Below are positions 52,304-61,514 of a DNA stretch of 64,000 bases, one piece after another. The translations under genes and the position numbers were made by a program. The notes below the pieces were generated by a model. That model had not been told where the DNA came from, did no database searches, and was given only the letters and a program-made list of their open reading frames with translations. Position 1 is the first letter of the stretch. Each line of letters opens with the position of its first letter. The DNA comes from GCA-2733415 sp964276095 (GTDB taxonomy: Bacteria > Bacteroidota > Bacteroidia > Flavobacteriales > Flavobacteriaceae), in assembly GCA_964276095.1 (NCBI GenBank), contig CAXYDR010000003.1, positions 186,001 through 250,000 of the forward strand, read 5' to 3'.

Positions 52304-55300
52304 TTATGCTGCCACAACTTCTTCTTCAATTTCTTCTTCTTCTTTTTTATCTCTCTTTAATTCTTTACTTCCTACAGTATCAAACATAACTGGAGTTGCA
52401 ATGAATAAAGATGAGTAAGTACCTACAACTACACCAATAATTAAGGCAAAGATAAATCCTCTAATAGATTCACTTCCTAAAATGAAGATAGTAACTAATA
52501 CGATTAACGTAGTAATAGAAGTATTTAACGTTCTACTTAATGTAGAGTTTAATGCTTGATTAACAGTTTTACCATATGCCCAGTCTTCATTGTTGTTAAA
52601 GTATTCTCTAATTCTATCAAATACAACAACCGTATCATTTAATGAATAACCGATAACTGTTAAGATTGCTGCAATAAATGCTTGATCAATTTCCATGTTA
52701 AATGGCATTACATTACGTAATAATGAGAAGATTCCTAATACGATAATAACATCATGGAATACAGCTGCAACAGCACCTAAACTAAATTGCCACCATTTGA
52801 AACGCATTAATATGTATAAGAATACTACTAATAACGATCCTAATACTGCTAATAAAGAGTTCTTTTTAATATCATCAGCAATTGTTGGTCCTACTTTCAT
52901 AGTTTGAACAATACCTTGACCATTTTCACCTTTAGTAAATTGCGCTAAAGTCATTCCTGCAGGTAACATTTCTTTTAATTGACCATACAAAAGTTCTTTA
53001 ATTTCTGCATCAACTGCTAATCCTTTTTCAGCAATTTTATACTTAGTACTGATTTTTAATTGATCATCACCACCATAAGTCTTCACCTCAGCACTTCCGA
53101 AAACTTTAGTTAACTTATCTGAAACATCTGCAGTATTTACTGCTTTATCAAATTTAACTTGAAAAGTTCTCCCTCCAACAAAATCAATACCTTCATTTAA
53201 ACCACCTGTAAACAATGATCCTAAACTCGCTATAACTAATACTGCAGAGATAATGTATGTCAGCTTTCTTTTTCCTAAGAAATTGATTGCCATGTTTTTC
53301 ATTACATTTTTAGTAGCTCCAGTAGAGAATGGTAATACACCACCTTTTTCTGAACTCCAGTCTACTAATAACCTTGTAATAAAGATTGCAGTAAATAATG
53401 ATGTTGCAATACCAATAATTAATGTAGTTGCGAAACCTTGAATTGGTCCTGTACCAAACATAAATAAGATGATTGCAGTTAATAAGGTAGTAACGTTTGC
53501 ATCTAAAATAGATGATAATGCATTACTAAATCCATCTTTAATTGCTTCAGCTTGAGATTTCCCTAAAGCTAATTCTTCTTTAATACGTTCAAAGATAAGT
53601 ACGTTGGCATCAACCGACATACCTATTGTTAATACGATACCAGCAATACCAGGAAGTGTTAATACAGCTCCTAATCCAGCAAGAATACCAAATATTAATA
53701 AAATGTTTAAACCTAAGGCGATGTTTGCATATAAACCAGCTTTACCATAATAGAATATCATCCAAACGAACACCATTAATAAGGCAATCATAAATGACAT
53801 TTTACCACTATCAATAGCGTCTTGACCTAAAGATGGTCCAACTTCAGCAGATTGAATAATATCAGCAGAAGCAGGTAATTTACCAGCTCTTAATACGTTT
53901 GCTAAATCTTTTGCTTCGTTTAATGTAAAGCTTCCAGAAATTTCAGTCTGTCCTCCAGAAATAGCTTGACTTGCACCAGGTGCAGAATAAACAATACCAT
54001 CTAATACAATAGCAATTGCATTTCCTTGTTTAGCTACATTACCAGTAAGTTCTTCCCACTGCTTAGAACCTAATGAATTCATAGAAAGTCCTACAGAAGC
54101 ATCACCTACTTGTGTATATTGTTGTCTTGCATCAGTAAGCACATCACCTAACATAGCAGGGTTACCTCCCCTGTCAGATTTTAATGCATATAATGGAACG
54201 TATTTACTAACGTCATCTTCAGCAATACCAAAACCAGCTTTATCTCTTGCAGTAAATAAGATTCCCCATCTGTATTTTGCATTTTTGATAACTCCTGTTC
54301 TTAAATTTTTAGTCGATTTTAAAAACCCATTTATTTTAGCTGTATCAGCAACTTTAGCTACACCTAATTGTCTAACATTTTGTCCTTGGAATCCGTATGG
54401 ATTTAATGACATAACATCAAATAAAGGATTTGGTTCGTTTGCTTTTTTAATAGAATCATTTTCAGCTCCTAATAAAGCATCAGCAGAAGTTTCAGTATCT
54501 TCTTTAGTTTCAGCAATTACATCTTTAGCAGCAAGCTCTTCTTTTAATTTACCATTTACAGCAATTAAATATTGAGCAGCTTCATTGAAATTATGCGTTT
54601 CGTAAAACTCTAATTGAGCTGTACCTGATAATAATTTCTTAACACGTTCAACATCTTTCGCTCCAGGTAATTCTACTAGGATACGAGCAGATGTTCCTAA
54701 GCGTTGAATGTTTGGCTGTGTTACACCAAATTTATCAATACGTTTTCTGATTACTTCAAAAGCAGACTCGATAGACTCATCTAATTTTTTAGTAAGTACA
54801 GATTGTACTTCTTTATTTGTCATAGTAGCACTTACAGTACCATCTAATGATTTATTTGCAAAAATATCAGTAGCAGCTAAAAGTGTTGGAGTTCCTCCGT
54901 TTGCATTTACTTCATCAAAAGCAGTGAAAAACGACTCTAAATAAGTGTCATCTGAATTTGTTTGTAAAGCATCAGCTTTAGTTAAAGCTTGATTGAATAC
55001 CGGATTTTTTGAATTGTTAGCCAAACCTCTTAAGATATCTTTAGTAGATATTTGAAGAATTACGTTTACACCACCTTTTAAATCAAGACCTTCATTTAAA
55101 ACTCTCTTCTTAGCGTAATCGTAAGTAATTCCAGCAATTACTGATTCTCCTCCAATTGAATCAAGATATTTCTTCTCTAACTCATCAGCATTATCAGCTC
55201 CATTAACAAATGCCGCAGCATCTTTCTCCACCTTACTTGCTATGTACGTAAATGATAGCTGGTAAATACCTACCGCTACAAATAAGAAAGCAAACAATTT

Positions 55301-55321
55301 AACTATTCCTTTGTTTTGCAT
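52304..55321 (-). CDS. secDF: Protein translocase subunit SecDF (fused)
   Basis: 1005 residues: SecD followed by SecF in one chain, usual in Bacteroidota. It uses the proton gradient to help the SecYEG translocon complete export. Twelve membrane helices are present, six in each half, with the large periplasmic domain P1 in SecD (about 150-500). Motifs seen are LGLDLKGGVNVILQ-type (LNEGLDLKGGVNVIL), GMSVDANVLIFERIKEEL (SecD) and SLNDTVVVFDRIREYF (SecF). The C-terminal tail is acidic and ends EVVAA. It has a good promoter at 55363-55393 and its own terminator. Confidence 0.96.
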   Translation of the reverse strand: MQNKGIVKLFAFLFVAVGIYQLSFTYIASKVEKDAAAFVNGADNADELEKKYLDSIGGESVIAGITYDYAKKRVLNEGLDLKGGVNVILQISTKDILRGLANNSKNPVFNQALTKADALQTNSDDTYLESFFTAFDEVNANGGTPTLLAATDIFANKSLDGTVSATMTNKEVQSVLTKKLDESIESAFEVIRKRIDKFGVTQPNIQRLGTSARILVELPGAKDVERVKKLLSGTAQLEFYETHNFNEAAQYLIAVNGKLKEELAAKDVIAETKEDTETSADALLGAENDSIKKANEPNPLFDVMSLNPYGFQGQNVRQLGVAKVADTAKINGFLKSTKNLRTGVIKNAKYRWGILFTARDKAGFGIAEDDVSKYVPLYALKSDRGGNPAMLGDVLTDARQQYTQVGDASVGLSMNSLGSKQWEELTGNVAKQGNAIAIVLDGIVYSAPGASQAISGGQTEISGSFTLNEAKDLANVLRAGKLPASADIIQSAEVGPSLGQDAIDSGKMSFMIALLMVFVWMIFYYGKAGLYANIALGLNILLIFGILAGLGAVLTLPGIAGIVLTIGMSVDANVLIFERIKEELALGKSQAEAIKDGFSNALSSILDANVTTLLTAIILFMFGTGPIQGFATTLIIGIATSLFTAIFITRLLVDWSSEKGGVLPFSTGATKNVMKNMAINFLGKRKLTYIISAVLVIASLGSLFTGGLNEGIDFVGGRTFQVKFDKAVNTADVSDKLTKVFGSAEVKTYGGDDQLKISTKYKIAEKGLAVDAEIKELLYGQLKEMLPAGMTLAQFTKGENGQGIVQTMKVGPTIADDIKKNSLLAVLGSLLVVFLYILMRFKWWQFSLGAVAAVFHDVIIVLGIFSLLRNVMPFNMEIDQAFIAAILTVIGYSLNDTVVVFDRIREYFNNNEDWAYGKTVNQALNSTLSRTLNTSITTLIVLVTIFILGSESIRGFIFALIIGVVVGTYSSLFIATPVMFDTVGSKELKRDKKEEEEIEEEVVAA

Positions 55322-55362
55322 TATAATTTATTATTAGTTATCAATTTCTGTTTTCAAACGAG

Positions 55363-55393
55363 CAAATATAATTTTTCTGCGGTTAAATAACAA
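55363..55393 (-). promoter_or_regulatory. secDF promoter
   Basis: On the minus strand TTG (55393-55391), a 20-base spacer and TATATTTG (55370-55363) match the Bacteroidota consensus. The leader to the ATG at 55321 would be about 36 bases. Confidence 0.7.
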
Positions 55394-55429
55394 TATATTT
55401 AAGCAGTTTTTATAAGATTTATGAACATA

Positions 55430-55457
55430 AAAAACCAGCATAAAAACGCTGGCTTTT
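55430..55457 (-). terminator. Terminator of the DUF4412 gene
   Basis: On the minus strand AAAAAGCCAGC and GCTGGTTTTTT pair (one G-U) around TTTTTAT-type loop bases, 25 bases past the stop at 55482. Confidence 0.8.
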
Positions 55458-55481
55458 TAATATCTATTAATAAGATGATTA

Positions 55482-56141
55482 TTACATCCCTAATTGCTCT
55501 GTTTTTTCATAACCTTCTAACGGAGTCATATCAAATTTAGCTTCAGCAACTTCTTCTGCTTTAATTTCAGTAACTTCCATTTTTATGATAATTTCAGCAC
55601 CCATTTGGTTTATTTTCATCTCCATAAGCATAGGATATCCTTTTATTTTATTTCCTAAACCTGCAGCATGTTGAGATTTTGCAGGAACTTTTTCAGAAGC
55701 ATACAATGCCATTTTAACCTCTGTTCCGTTCTTCATCATAGTAACGTCATACTTTTTACATTCATATCCTAAAATAGTTTTTGTATCAGTACTTTCAACA
55801 ATACTAACATCTTTTAACTTTTCTTCAGAAGGTGTTAAATCATTCAGCATATATTTTTTTCCCGTCATAGCATTATCCGTCATCAACAGCATTTTGTTTG
55901 CCAAACCATCCATTACTACTATAGTGTTACCTGCCATTGGATTAGACATTTCAGAACGAGACTTGTCATTTTTAAACCATGTAGTGGTAATCATTTGCCC
56001 CATCATAGCCACTTGCATATTTACTTGCTCATCTGGACTTGAGATAGTTTGTATTGTTGTTATTACTCCTTCGTTTACTGTTTTTTGAGCAAACCCAATT
56101 GTGCTTATTGCTAATGCTACTAATACTATTATATTTTTCAT
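55482..56141 (-). CDS. DUF4412 domain protein, secreted
   Basis: 219 residues with signal peptide MKNIIVLVALAISTIGFAQ. The rest is a beta-rich domain of the DUF4412 type (MVDMKxG-like strands; here TTTWFKNDKSRSEMSNPMAGNTIVV, ILGYECKKYDVTM and the C-terminal DMTPLEGYEK). The family may have a lipoprotein-carrier-like fold; no function is established. It is a single gene with its own terminator, next to a 403-base non-coding stretch. Confidence 0.8.
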   Translation of the reverse strand: MKNIIVLVALAISTIGFAQKTVNEGVITTIQTISSPDEQVNMQVAMMGQMITTTWFKNDKSRSEMSNPMAGNTIVVMDGLANKMLLMTDNAMTGKKYMLNDLTPSEEKLKDVSIVESTDTKTILGYECKKYDVTMMKNGTEVKMALYASEKVPAKSQHAAGLGNKIKGYPMLMEMKINQMGAEIIIKMEVTEIKAEEVAEAKFDMTPLEGYEKTEQLGM

Positions 56142-56340
56142 CTTAAAGTTTATTATTATAAATTCTATTAATTAGACTATCATAATTCAATTTTGTTACA
56201 CTTCTTACTCTTTTTATCACACTAACATATTAAAAACAAACAAATTAAAGCATATCTAAAAGATCTGATATTCTTTTTATCAGTAAATAAATAATTTGAA
56301 AATCATGAGTTTTAATCAAAAAATATAATCTTTATAAAAA

Positions 56341-56454
56341 TGTCATATCGAAATGATGCGTAGCAGAATGAGAAATCGCATAAATTTAATATTCATTGTC
56401 TGAAATATTGTAGTTTAGCTTCTTGTGTGATTTCTCCTAAAGTCGAAATGACTA
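56341..56454. repeat. Dispersed palindromic repeat element with imperfect inverted ends
   Basis: The left end TGTCATATCGAAATGATGCG runs on to GAGAAATCGCA, and the right end TGTGATTTCTCC runs to GTCGAAATGACTA. Inverted, the two ends match at TGTCAT/TAGTCATTTCGA and at GAGAAATC-CA, as in repeats scattered in Flavobacteriaceae genomes (recalled). The rest of the 403-base gap 56142-56544 shows AT-rich sequence, a weak CTGATA/TATCAG hairpin near 56264-56283 and the mdh terminator; no ORF is supported. Confidence 0.55.
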
Positions 56455-56490
56455 TAAAAAACAACATTAAAGTCTACCTATGAGACAAAC

Positions 56491-56523
56491 AACAAAAGCC
56501 ACCTAAATTAGGTGGCTTTTGTT
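56491..56523 (-). terminator. Terminator of mdh
   Basis: AACAAAAGCCACCTAA-A-TTAGGTGGCTTTTGTT is a perfect 16-base inverted repeat 22 bases past the mdh stop on the minus strand. Confidence 0.9.
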
Positions 56524-56544
56524 ACTATATTAATTCCGTAAATA

Positions 56545-57480
56545 TTAGTTTGCAGGAACTTCTAATAATTGATTTGTTTTCTTAACTCCTTCCGCAGATT
56601 CAGCTAATTTAGCTTTTTCAGCATCTGATAAACTAATTTCAACAATTTTCTCTATTCCGTTAGCACCTAATACACATGGTACACCGATAGATAAATCACT
56701 TAATCCAAACTCACCTTCTAATAAAGCTGAACAAGGGAAAATCTTTTTAGTATCACAAGCAATTGCTTGTACCATTGCTGATACAGCTGCTCCTGGTGCA
56801 TACCATGCTGAAGTACCTAACAATCCTGTTAATGTAGCTCCACCAACTTTAGTATCTTGAACAACTTGTTCCATTCTTTCTGCAGATAAGAATTCAGAAA
56901 CTTTTACTGAATTTCTAGCAGCTTTATAAATTAATGGCACCATTCCTTTATCAGAATGCCCACCAATTACCATACCGTCAACATCAGAAATAGGTGCTCC
57001 TAAAGCTTCAGCTAATCTATATTTGAAACGTGCAGAATCTAATGCTCCACCCATTCCGATAATTCTATTTTTAGGTAATCCAGTAGTTTTATGTACTAAA
57101 TAAGTCATAGTATCCATAGGATTAGACACTACAATAACAATTGTATTTGGAGAATGCTCTATTAAACTAGCAGAAACCATTTTAACAATACCAGCGTTAA
57201 TACCAATTAATTCCTCACGTGTCATTCCTGGTTTACGAGGAATTCCTGAAGTGATTACACATATATCACTTCCTGCAGTTTTTGAATAATCTCCTGTAGT
57301 CCCTACAATTTTTGTATCAAAACCATTTAAAGAAGCAGTTTGCATTAAATCCATTGCTTTACCTTCAGCAAAACCTTCTTTAATATCTAAAATTACTACT
57401 TCTGATGCGAAATCTTTAATTGCGATATACTCTGCGCAACTTGCTCCTACTGCTCCTGCCCCTACTACTGTTACTTTCAT
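56545..57480 (-). CDS. mdh: Malate dehydrogenase
   Basis: NAD-dependent enzyme of the TCA cycle, malate to oxaloacetate, 311 residues, of the LDH-like MDH type. The nucleotide loop is VVGAGAVGASCAEYIA at the start, substrate arginines are in IPRKPGMTREELI (about 80-92), and the catalytic His is in VIGGHSDKGMVPL (about 173). All are intact. It follows the gyrB stop by 43 bases without a visible terminator, so partial co-transcription with gyrB is possible. It ends at a strong terminator. Confidence 0.95.
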   Translation of the reverse strand: MKVTVVGAGAVGASCAEYIAIKDFASEVVILDIKEGFAEGKAMDLMQTASLNGFDTKIVGTTGDYSKTAGSDICVITSGIPRKPGMTREELIGINAGIVKMVSASLIEHSPNTIVIVVSNPMDTMTYLVHKTTGLPKNRIIGMGGALDSARFKYRLAEALGAPISDVDGMVIGGHSDKGMVPLIYKAARNSVKVSEFLSAERMEQVVQDTKVGGATLTGLLGTSAWYAPGAAVSAMVQAIACDTKKIFPCSALLEGEFGLSDLSIGVPCVLGANGIEKIVEISLSDAEKAKLAESAEGVKKTNQLLEVPAN

Positions 57481-57523
57481 TTTTTATGTATTATATTATT
57501 ATTAATTGTGTTCTCTTTAATCC

Positions 57524-59464
57524 TTATGCATCAATATTTGCGTAAGCTGCATTTTTCTCAATAAATTCTCTACGCGGCGGTACTTCATCCCCCATTAACA
57601 TAGAAAACACTCTATCTGCCTCTACATCACTATCAATAACTACTTTTCGTAAAGTCCTGTATTCAGGATCCATTGTAGTTTCCCACAACTGAATTGCATT
57701 CATTTCCCCAAGACCCTTATAACGCTGAATCTTAGCTCCATCACCATACTTTGCCATTAACACATCACGCTGATTATCGTCCCAAGCATATTCTCCTTTA
57801 GCTCCTTTTTTAACTAAATACAAAGGTGGTGCAGCAATATATATATGTCCGTTTTCTATCAATTCCTTCATATATCTATAAAAGAATGTTAGTATTAATG
57901 TTGCAATATGACTACCATCGACATCGGCATCACACATAATTACAACTTTATGATAACGTAATTTCGATAAATTTAATGCTTTACTATCTTCTTCAGTTCC
58001 AATAGTTACTCCTAATGCCGTAAACATGTTTCTGATTTCTTCATTCTCAAAAACTTTATGCGTCATTGCTTTCTCTACATTCAAAATTTTACCTCTTAAT
58101 GGTAAAATTGCTTGGAAGGCACGGTCACGACCTTGCTTGGCAGTACCACCGGCCGAATCTCCCTCTACAAGGAATACCTCACATTTTGCAGGATCTTGTT
58201 CTGAGCAATCGGATAGTTTACCAGGTAAACCTCCAATACTCATTACTGTTTTACGCTGTACCATTTCACGTGCTTTTGTAGCAGCATGACGTGCTTGTGC
58301 AGCAAGAATTACCTTTTGAACAATTATTTTTGCTTCATCCGGATTTTCTTCTAAATAATCAGTTAACATTTCAGAAACTGCTTGACTTACTGCTGCAGAA
58401 ACTTCTCTATTTCCTAATTTTGTTTTTGTTTGTCCTTCAAATTGAGGTTCTGCAACTTTTACCGAAATAATAGCTGTTAATCCTTCACGGAAATCATCTC
58501 CTGCTATGTCAAATTTTAATTTTGATAACATTCCGGATGCTTCTGCATACTTTTTCAAGGTATGTGTTAATCCTCTTCTAAATCCAGATAAATGCGTACC
58601 TCCTTCATGCGTATTGATATTATTTACATAAGAATGTAAATTTTCTGAATACGAAGTATTGTACACCATTGCAACTTCTACAGGAATCCCATTTTTCTCC
58701 CCTTCCATTGAAATAACATTCGCAGTTAACTGCTCTCTTGTAGCATCTAGGTACCTGATAAATTCTGGCAACCCTTCAGTAGAAAGAAATGTTTCTGTAA
58801 CATCATTACCTTCTTCATCTTGATGACGTTTATCGGTAAGTGATATTTTTAAGCCTTGATTTAAATACGACAACTCACGTAAACGTGCAGCTAAAGTATC
58901 ATAGTTGTATACTGTTGTGTCTTTAAAAATAGTATCATCTGGCGTAAAAGTAACCATTGTACCATTTTTATCAGATTCACCAATTGGCTTCACTGGATAC
59001 ATGGCTTTACCTTTTTGATATTCTTGCTCCCAAACTTTACCGTCCTTATAAACCGTAGCTCTTAAGTGATTAGAAAGTGCGTTAACACAAGAAACACCAA
59101 CACCGTGAAGTCCACCAGATACTTTATAAGAATCCTTATCAAACTTTCCTCCAGCACCAATTTTAGTCATTACTACCTCTAAAGCAGAAACTCCTTCTTT
59201 TTTATGAATTCCAACTGGAATACCACGACCGTTATCTAAAACAGAAACCGAATTATTTTCATTTATCCATACATCAATAGTATCACAATGACCAGCCATT
59301 GCCTCATCGATAGAGTTATCAATAACCTCGTATACTAAATGGTGTAATCCTCGTACTCCTACATCTCCAATATACATCGAAGGACGCATACGTACGTGCT
59401 CCATTCCTTCTAATGCCTGAATACTATCTGCAGAATAACTATTTTGCTTCTTTTCTTCGCTCAT
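57524..59464 (-). CDS. gyrB: DNA gyrase subunit B
   Basis: ATPase subunit of DNA gyrase, 646 residues. The GHKL ATPase part (VLDNGRGIPVGIHKKEG, GGLHGVGVSCVNALS), the transducer and the TOPRIM domain (VEGDSAGGTAKQGRDR at about 430 and DADVDGSHI) are all present, followed by the C-terminal IQRYKGLGEMNAIQLWETTM. It lacks the long insert of E. coli GyrB, as usual in this phylum. A CAAATATA box on the plus strand (59505-59512) gives TATATTTG as a -7 box for it, 40 bases upstream of the ATG. Confidence 0.95.
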   Translation of the reverse strand: MSEEKKQNSYSADSIQALEGMEHVRMRPSMYIGDVGVRGLHHLVYEVIDNSIDEAMAGHCDTIDVWINENNSVSVLDNGRGIPVGIHKKEGVSALEVVMTKIGAGGKFDKDSYKVSGGLHGVGVSCVNALSNHLRATVYKDGKVWEQEYQKGKAMYPVKPIGESDKNGTMVTFTPDDTIFKDTTVYNYDTLAARLRELSYLNQGLKISLTDKRHQDEEGNDVTETFLSTEGLPEFIRYLDATREQLTANVISMEGEKNGIPVEVAMVYNTSYSENLHSYVNNINTHEGGTHLSGFRRGLTHTLKKYAEASGMLSKLKFDIAGDDFREGLTAIISVKVAEPQFEGQTKTKLGNREVSAAVSQAVSEMLTDYLEENPDEAKIIVQKVILAAQARHAATKAREMVQRKTVMSIGGLPGKLSDCSEQDPAKCEVFLVEGDSAGGTAKQGRDRAFQAILPLRGKILNVEKAMTHKVFENEEIRNMFTALGVTIGTEEDSKALNLSKLRYHKVVIMCDADVDGSHIATLILTFFYRYMKELIENGHIYIAAPPLYLVKKGAKGEYAWDDNQRDVLMAKYGDGAKIQRYKGLGEMNAIQLWETTMDPEYRTLRKVVIDSDVEADRVFSMLMGDEVPPRREFIEKNAAYANIDA

Positions 59465-59702
59465 AAATAATTGCTATTATTCCTTCATTTTTTATGAAGA
59501 CAGACAAATATAAGAAATTGAAACAAGATAACAGTAGTTCTAACAGATAGAATACTCATAGTTGTCAACATTGCCTATTCAAGTAGAAAACGTCTTAAAA
59601 AGACTAAAACAAGCCTTAATTCAAATTCAACACTCCGGAAAACATGTGATTCTAAAAAACAAAATATACAAACAGCTTAAAACAGCTATTTTAAAAGAAG
59701 GA

Positions 59703-60950
59703 TTATTTATTTTTCTCTTTTTCAGCTATCCATTTAGATAAATACCGGGTACTTTTAAGTGTATGATGCATTAACATAGCTCCAGTAAAGTTTGAAGTTC
59801 GATGTTGCGTTAAGGATTTAGATAATGAGTTAAGTATTGCTATAAAGTTTTCTTGATACTCTACATTACTATAAATTGTATTTATAATCTCAATCCCGTT
59901 TTGTTGTGACAGCAACCATAAACCTTTATCTCCATACAATTCAATAGCTTTAGAAACTATTTCCTCTGAAGCATCAACGATACTCCCATTCCAAGGTAAA
60001 TCACCACACATTCCTTCTGCTCCAATAGAAGTAGTAATGCTCGGCAAACCGTTTTGCATAGCATCGGTAAACTTCCCTTTAATCCCTGCTCCAAAACGAA
60101 TTGGCGCTAAACAAACACGAGACATTTGCATTACTCGGTTTACATCATCTACCCAACCTTTAATCAAGAAGCCTTCCGTTTTTTTATTTAATTGTGTCAC
60201 TTTCTCTGAAGGATACGAACCATATACATGTAACTCCGCTTTTGGCAGTTCTTTTCTAATCATCGGCCAAATGGTTTGTTTTAAATACAATACCATATTC
60301 CAATTTGGTTCATGCCTAAAATTACCAATACACATGAAATGTTGTCTATCTTCAAAATTAGGTAGTTCTAAAATTTTATCATCAGTAATTTCCTCAATTA
60401 AAAATGGCAAATAACAAAGTAATGATTTGTCTACTTTAAAAACAGCTTGTAATAACTCCATTTCATAAGTCGAAATAATAAGTGTCAAATCACACCGATA
60501 TATACTCGCTAACTCTCGTTTTGCTATCTCCGAACTCAGTAGCATGTTTGTAGTAAACTCAATATGCTTCTTAAATGCTTCTTGTCGGGTTTTACGTAGA
60601 CAATGTAAATCTTCCGTATCTAAAACACGAATAGCATCAGGACATTGCTCAGCAACACGCCAACCAAATTGCTCTTCAATCATAAACCGATCAAACAACA
60701 CCATATTCGGTTGTAATTCCTTTACATACTCATCAAAACTATCATGATTTAATTGAATTTGTTTTGTTGACACACCAAGCTCATACAAATCAACCATATG
60801 AGTCGTCTCCGTAGCAGTTGTTGCGAAATGAACTTCCCAACTCTGTTTTTGAAACAATTCAATTAATTGCATCATTCTACTTCCTGCAGCCGATGAATTT
60901 GGCTCTGGCCACACAAAACCAATAATTAATATTTTAGTAGATGAATTCAA
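59703..60950 (-). CDS. Glycosyltransferase (GT-B fold, GT4-like)
   Basis: 415 residues. The N-terminal Rossmann-like half begins KILIIGFVWPEPNSSAAGSR (glycine-rich acceptor loop), and the C-terminal half contains FMCIGNFRHEPNWNMV, ELHVYGSYPS and APIRFGAGIKGKFTDAMQNGLPSI, the donor-binding region of family 4-like enzymes with the conserved Glu position held by Asp/Lys residues. Donor and acceptor are unknown. It follows the GNAT gene by two bases, so it is the last gene of a three-gene operon (flavoprotein-GNAT-glycosyltransferase). Confidence 0.75.
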   Translation of the reverse strand: MNSSTKILIIGFVWPEPNSSAAGSRMMQLIELFQKQSWEVHFATTATETTHMVDLYELGVSTKQIQLNHDSFDEYVKELQPNMVLFDRFMIEEQFGWRVAEQCPDAIRVLDTEDLHCLRKTRQEAFKKHIEFTTNMLLSSEIAKRELASIYRCDLTLIISTYEMELLQAVFKVDKSLLCYLPFLIEEITDDKILELPNFEDRQHFMCIGNFRHEPNWNMVLYLKQTIWPMIRKELPKAELHVYGSYPSEKVTQLNKKTEGFLIKGWVDDVNRVMQMSRVCLAPIRFGAGIKGKFTDAMQNGLPSITTSIGAEGMCGDLPWNGSIVDASEEIVSKAIELYGDKGLWLLSQQNGIEIINTIYSNVEYQENFIAILNSLSKSLTQHRTSNFTGAMLMHHTLKSTRYLSKWIAEKEKNK

Positions 60951-60952
60951 TT

Positions 60953-61507
60953 CTAAAATGAGTTTGAAAGGTAATCATCACGATATAACTCAAAAATAAT
61001 ATTCATTGGGAAACCTTCATCAATACGAGTTGGGTGCAATTGAAATTTATTTTTTAGCAATAACGACTTCGAGCTTTCATTCTCTTTTTGCGTAAAAGCT
61101 TCAATTCTAGAAAACTCTAATTTTTGAAAACCATAGGAGATTACCGCTTTTAATGCTTCAGACATGATGCCTTTTGTCTGAAATTCCGGATTCAAATCAT
61201 ACCCAACTTCAGCTACTGTATTATCCTCCGTGAAATTCCACAAGCAAATGGTCCCTATCAACCTTGTTTGGCCTTTTAAAGTTATCGCCCAATACATTAT
61301 TTTATTTTGAGCGATATCTTTATTTCTATCTTCTATGAAATTTTCAGACTGACTAACATCAGTTTGTAAATCTCTTGCTATATATTTTCCCACTTCAGAA
61401 CTAGAACGAAGAATAAACTGATCTTCAGCATCAGAAGGTTTTAGTTGTCTTAATATCAACCTTTCTGTTTGCAGTTCTGCAAAAGGTTTTAAATTTAATA
61501 TTTTCAT
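60953..61507 (-). CDS. GNAT family N-acetyltransferase (RimJ/RimL type)
   Basis: 184 residues. The start is the ATG at 61507 (MKILNLKPF); then ETERLILRQLKPSD-type opening (LQTERLILRQLKPSD) and the acetyl-CoA-binding part VAEVGYDLNPEFQTKGIMSEALKAVISYGF define the family. Substrate is probably the N-terminus of a protein or a small amine. It lies between the COG2509 flavoprotein gene (seven bases after its stop) and the glycosyltransferase gene (two bases), in one operon. Confidence 0.85.
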   Translation of the reverse strand: MKILNLKPFAELQTERLILRQLKPSDAEDQFILRSSSEVGKYIARDLQTDVSQSENFIEDRNKDIAQNKIMYWAITLKGQTRLIGTICLWNFTEDNTVAEVGYDLNPEFQTKGIMSEALKAVISYGFQKLEFSRIEAFTQKENESSKSLLLKNKFQLHPTRIDEGFPMNIIFELYRDDYLSNSF

Positions 61508-61514
61508 GAAAGGG

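Noticed and set aside
58026..58289. 87-codon ORF opposite gyrB
   Set aside because: It is wholly inside the intact gyrB coding region, with no promoter and no recognisable motif; a shadow of the codon pattern.
59562..59741. 60-codon ORF (TTG start) in the gyrB/glycosyltransferase gap
   Set aside because: Lys- and Ile-rich with a hydrophobic tail, no promoter box, no ATG; the last 39 bases are antisense to the glycosyltransferase gene. A chance ORF in AT-rich DNA is more likely, though a small gene cannot be excluded.
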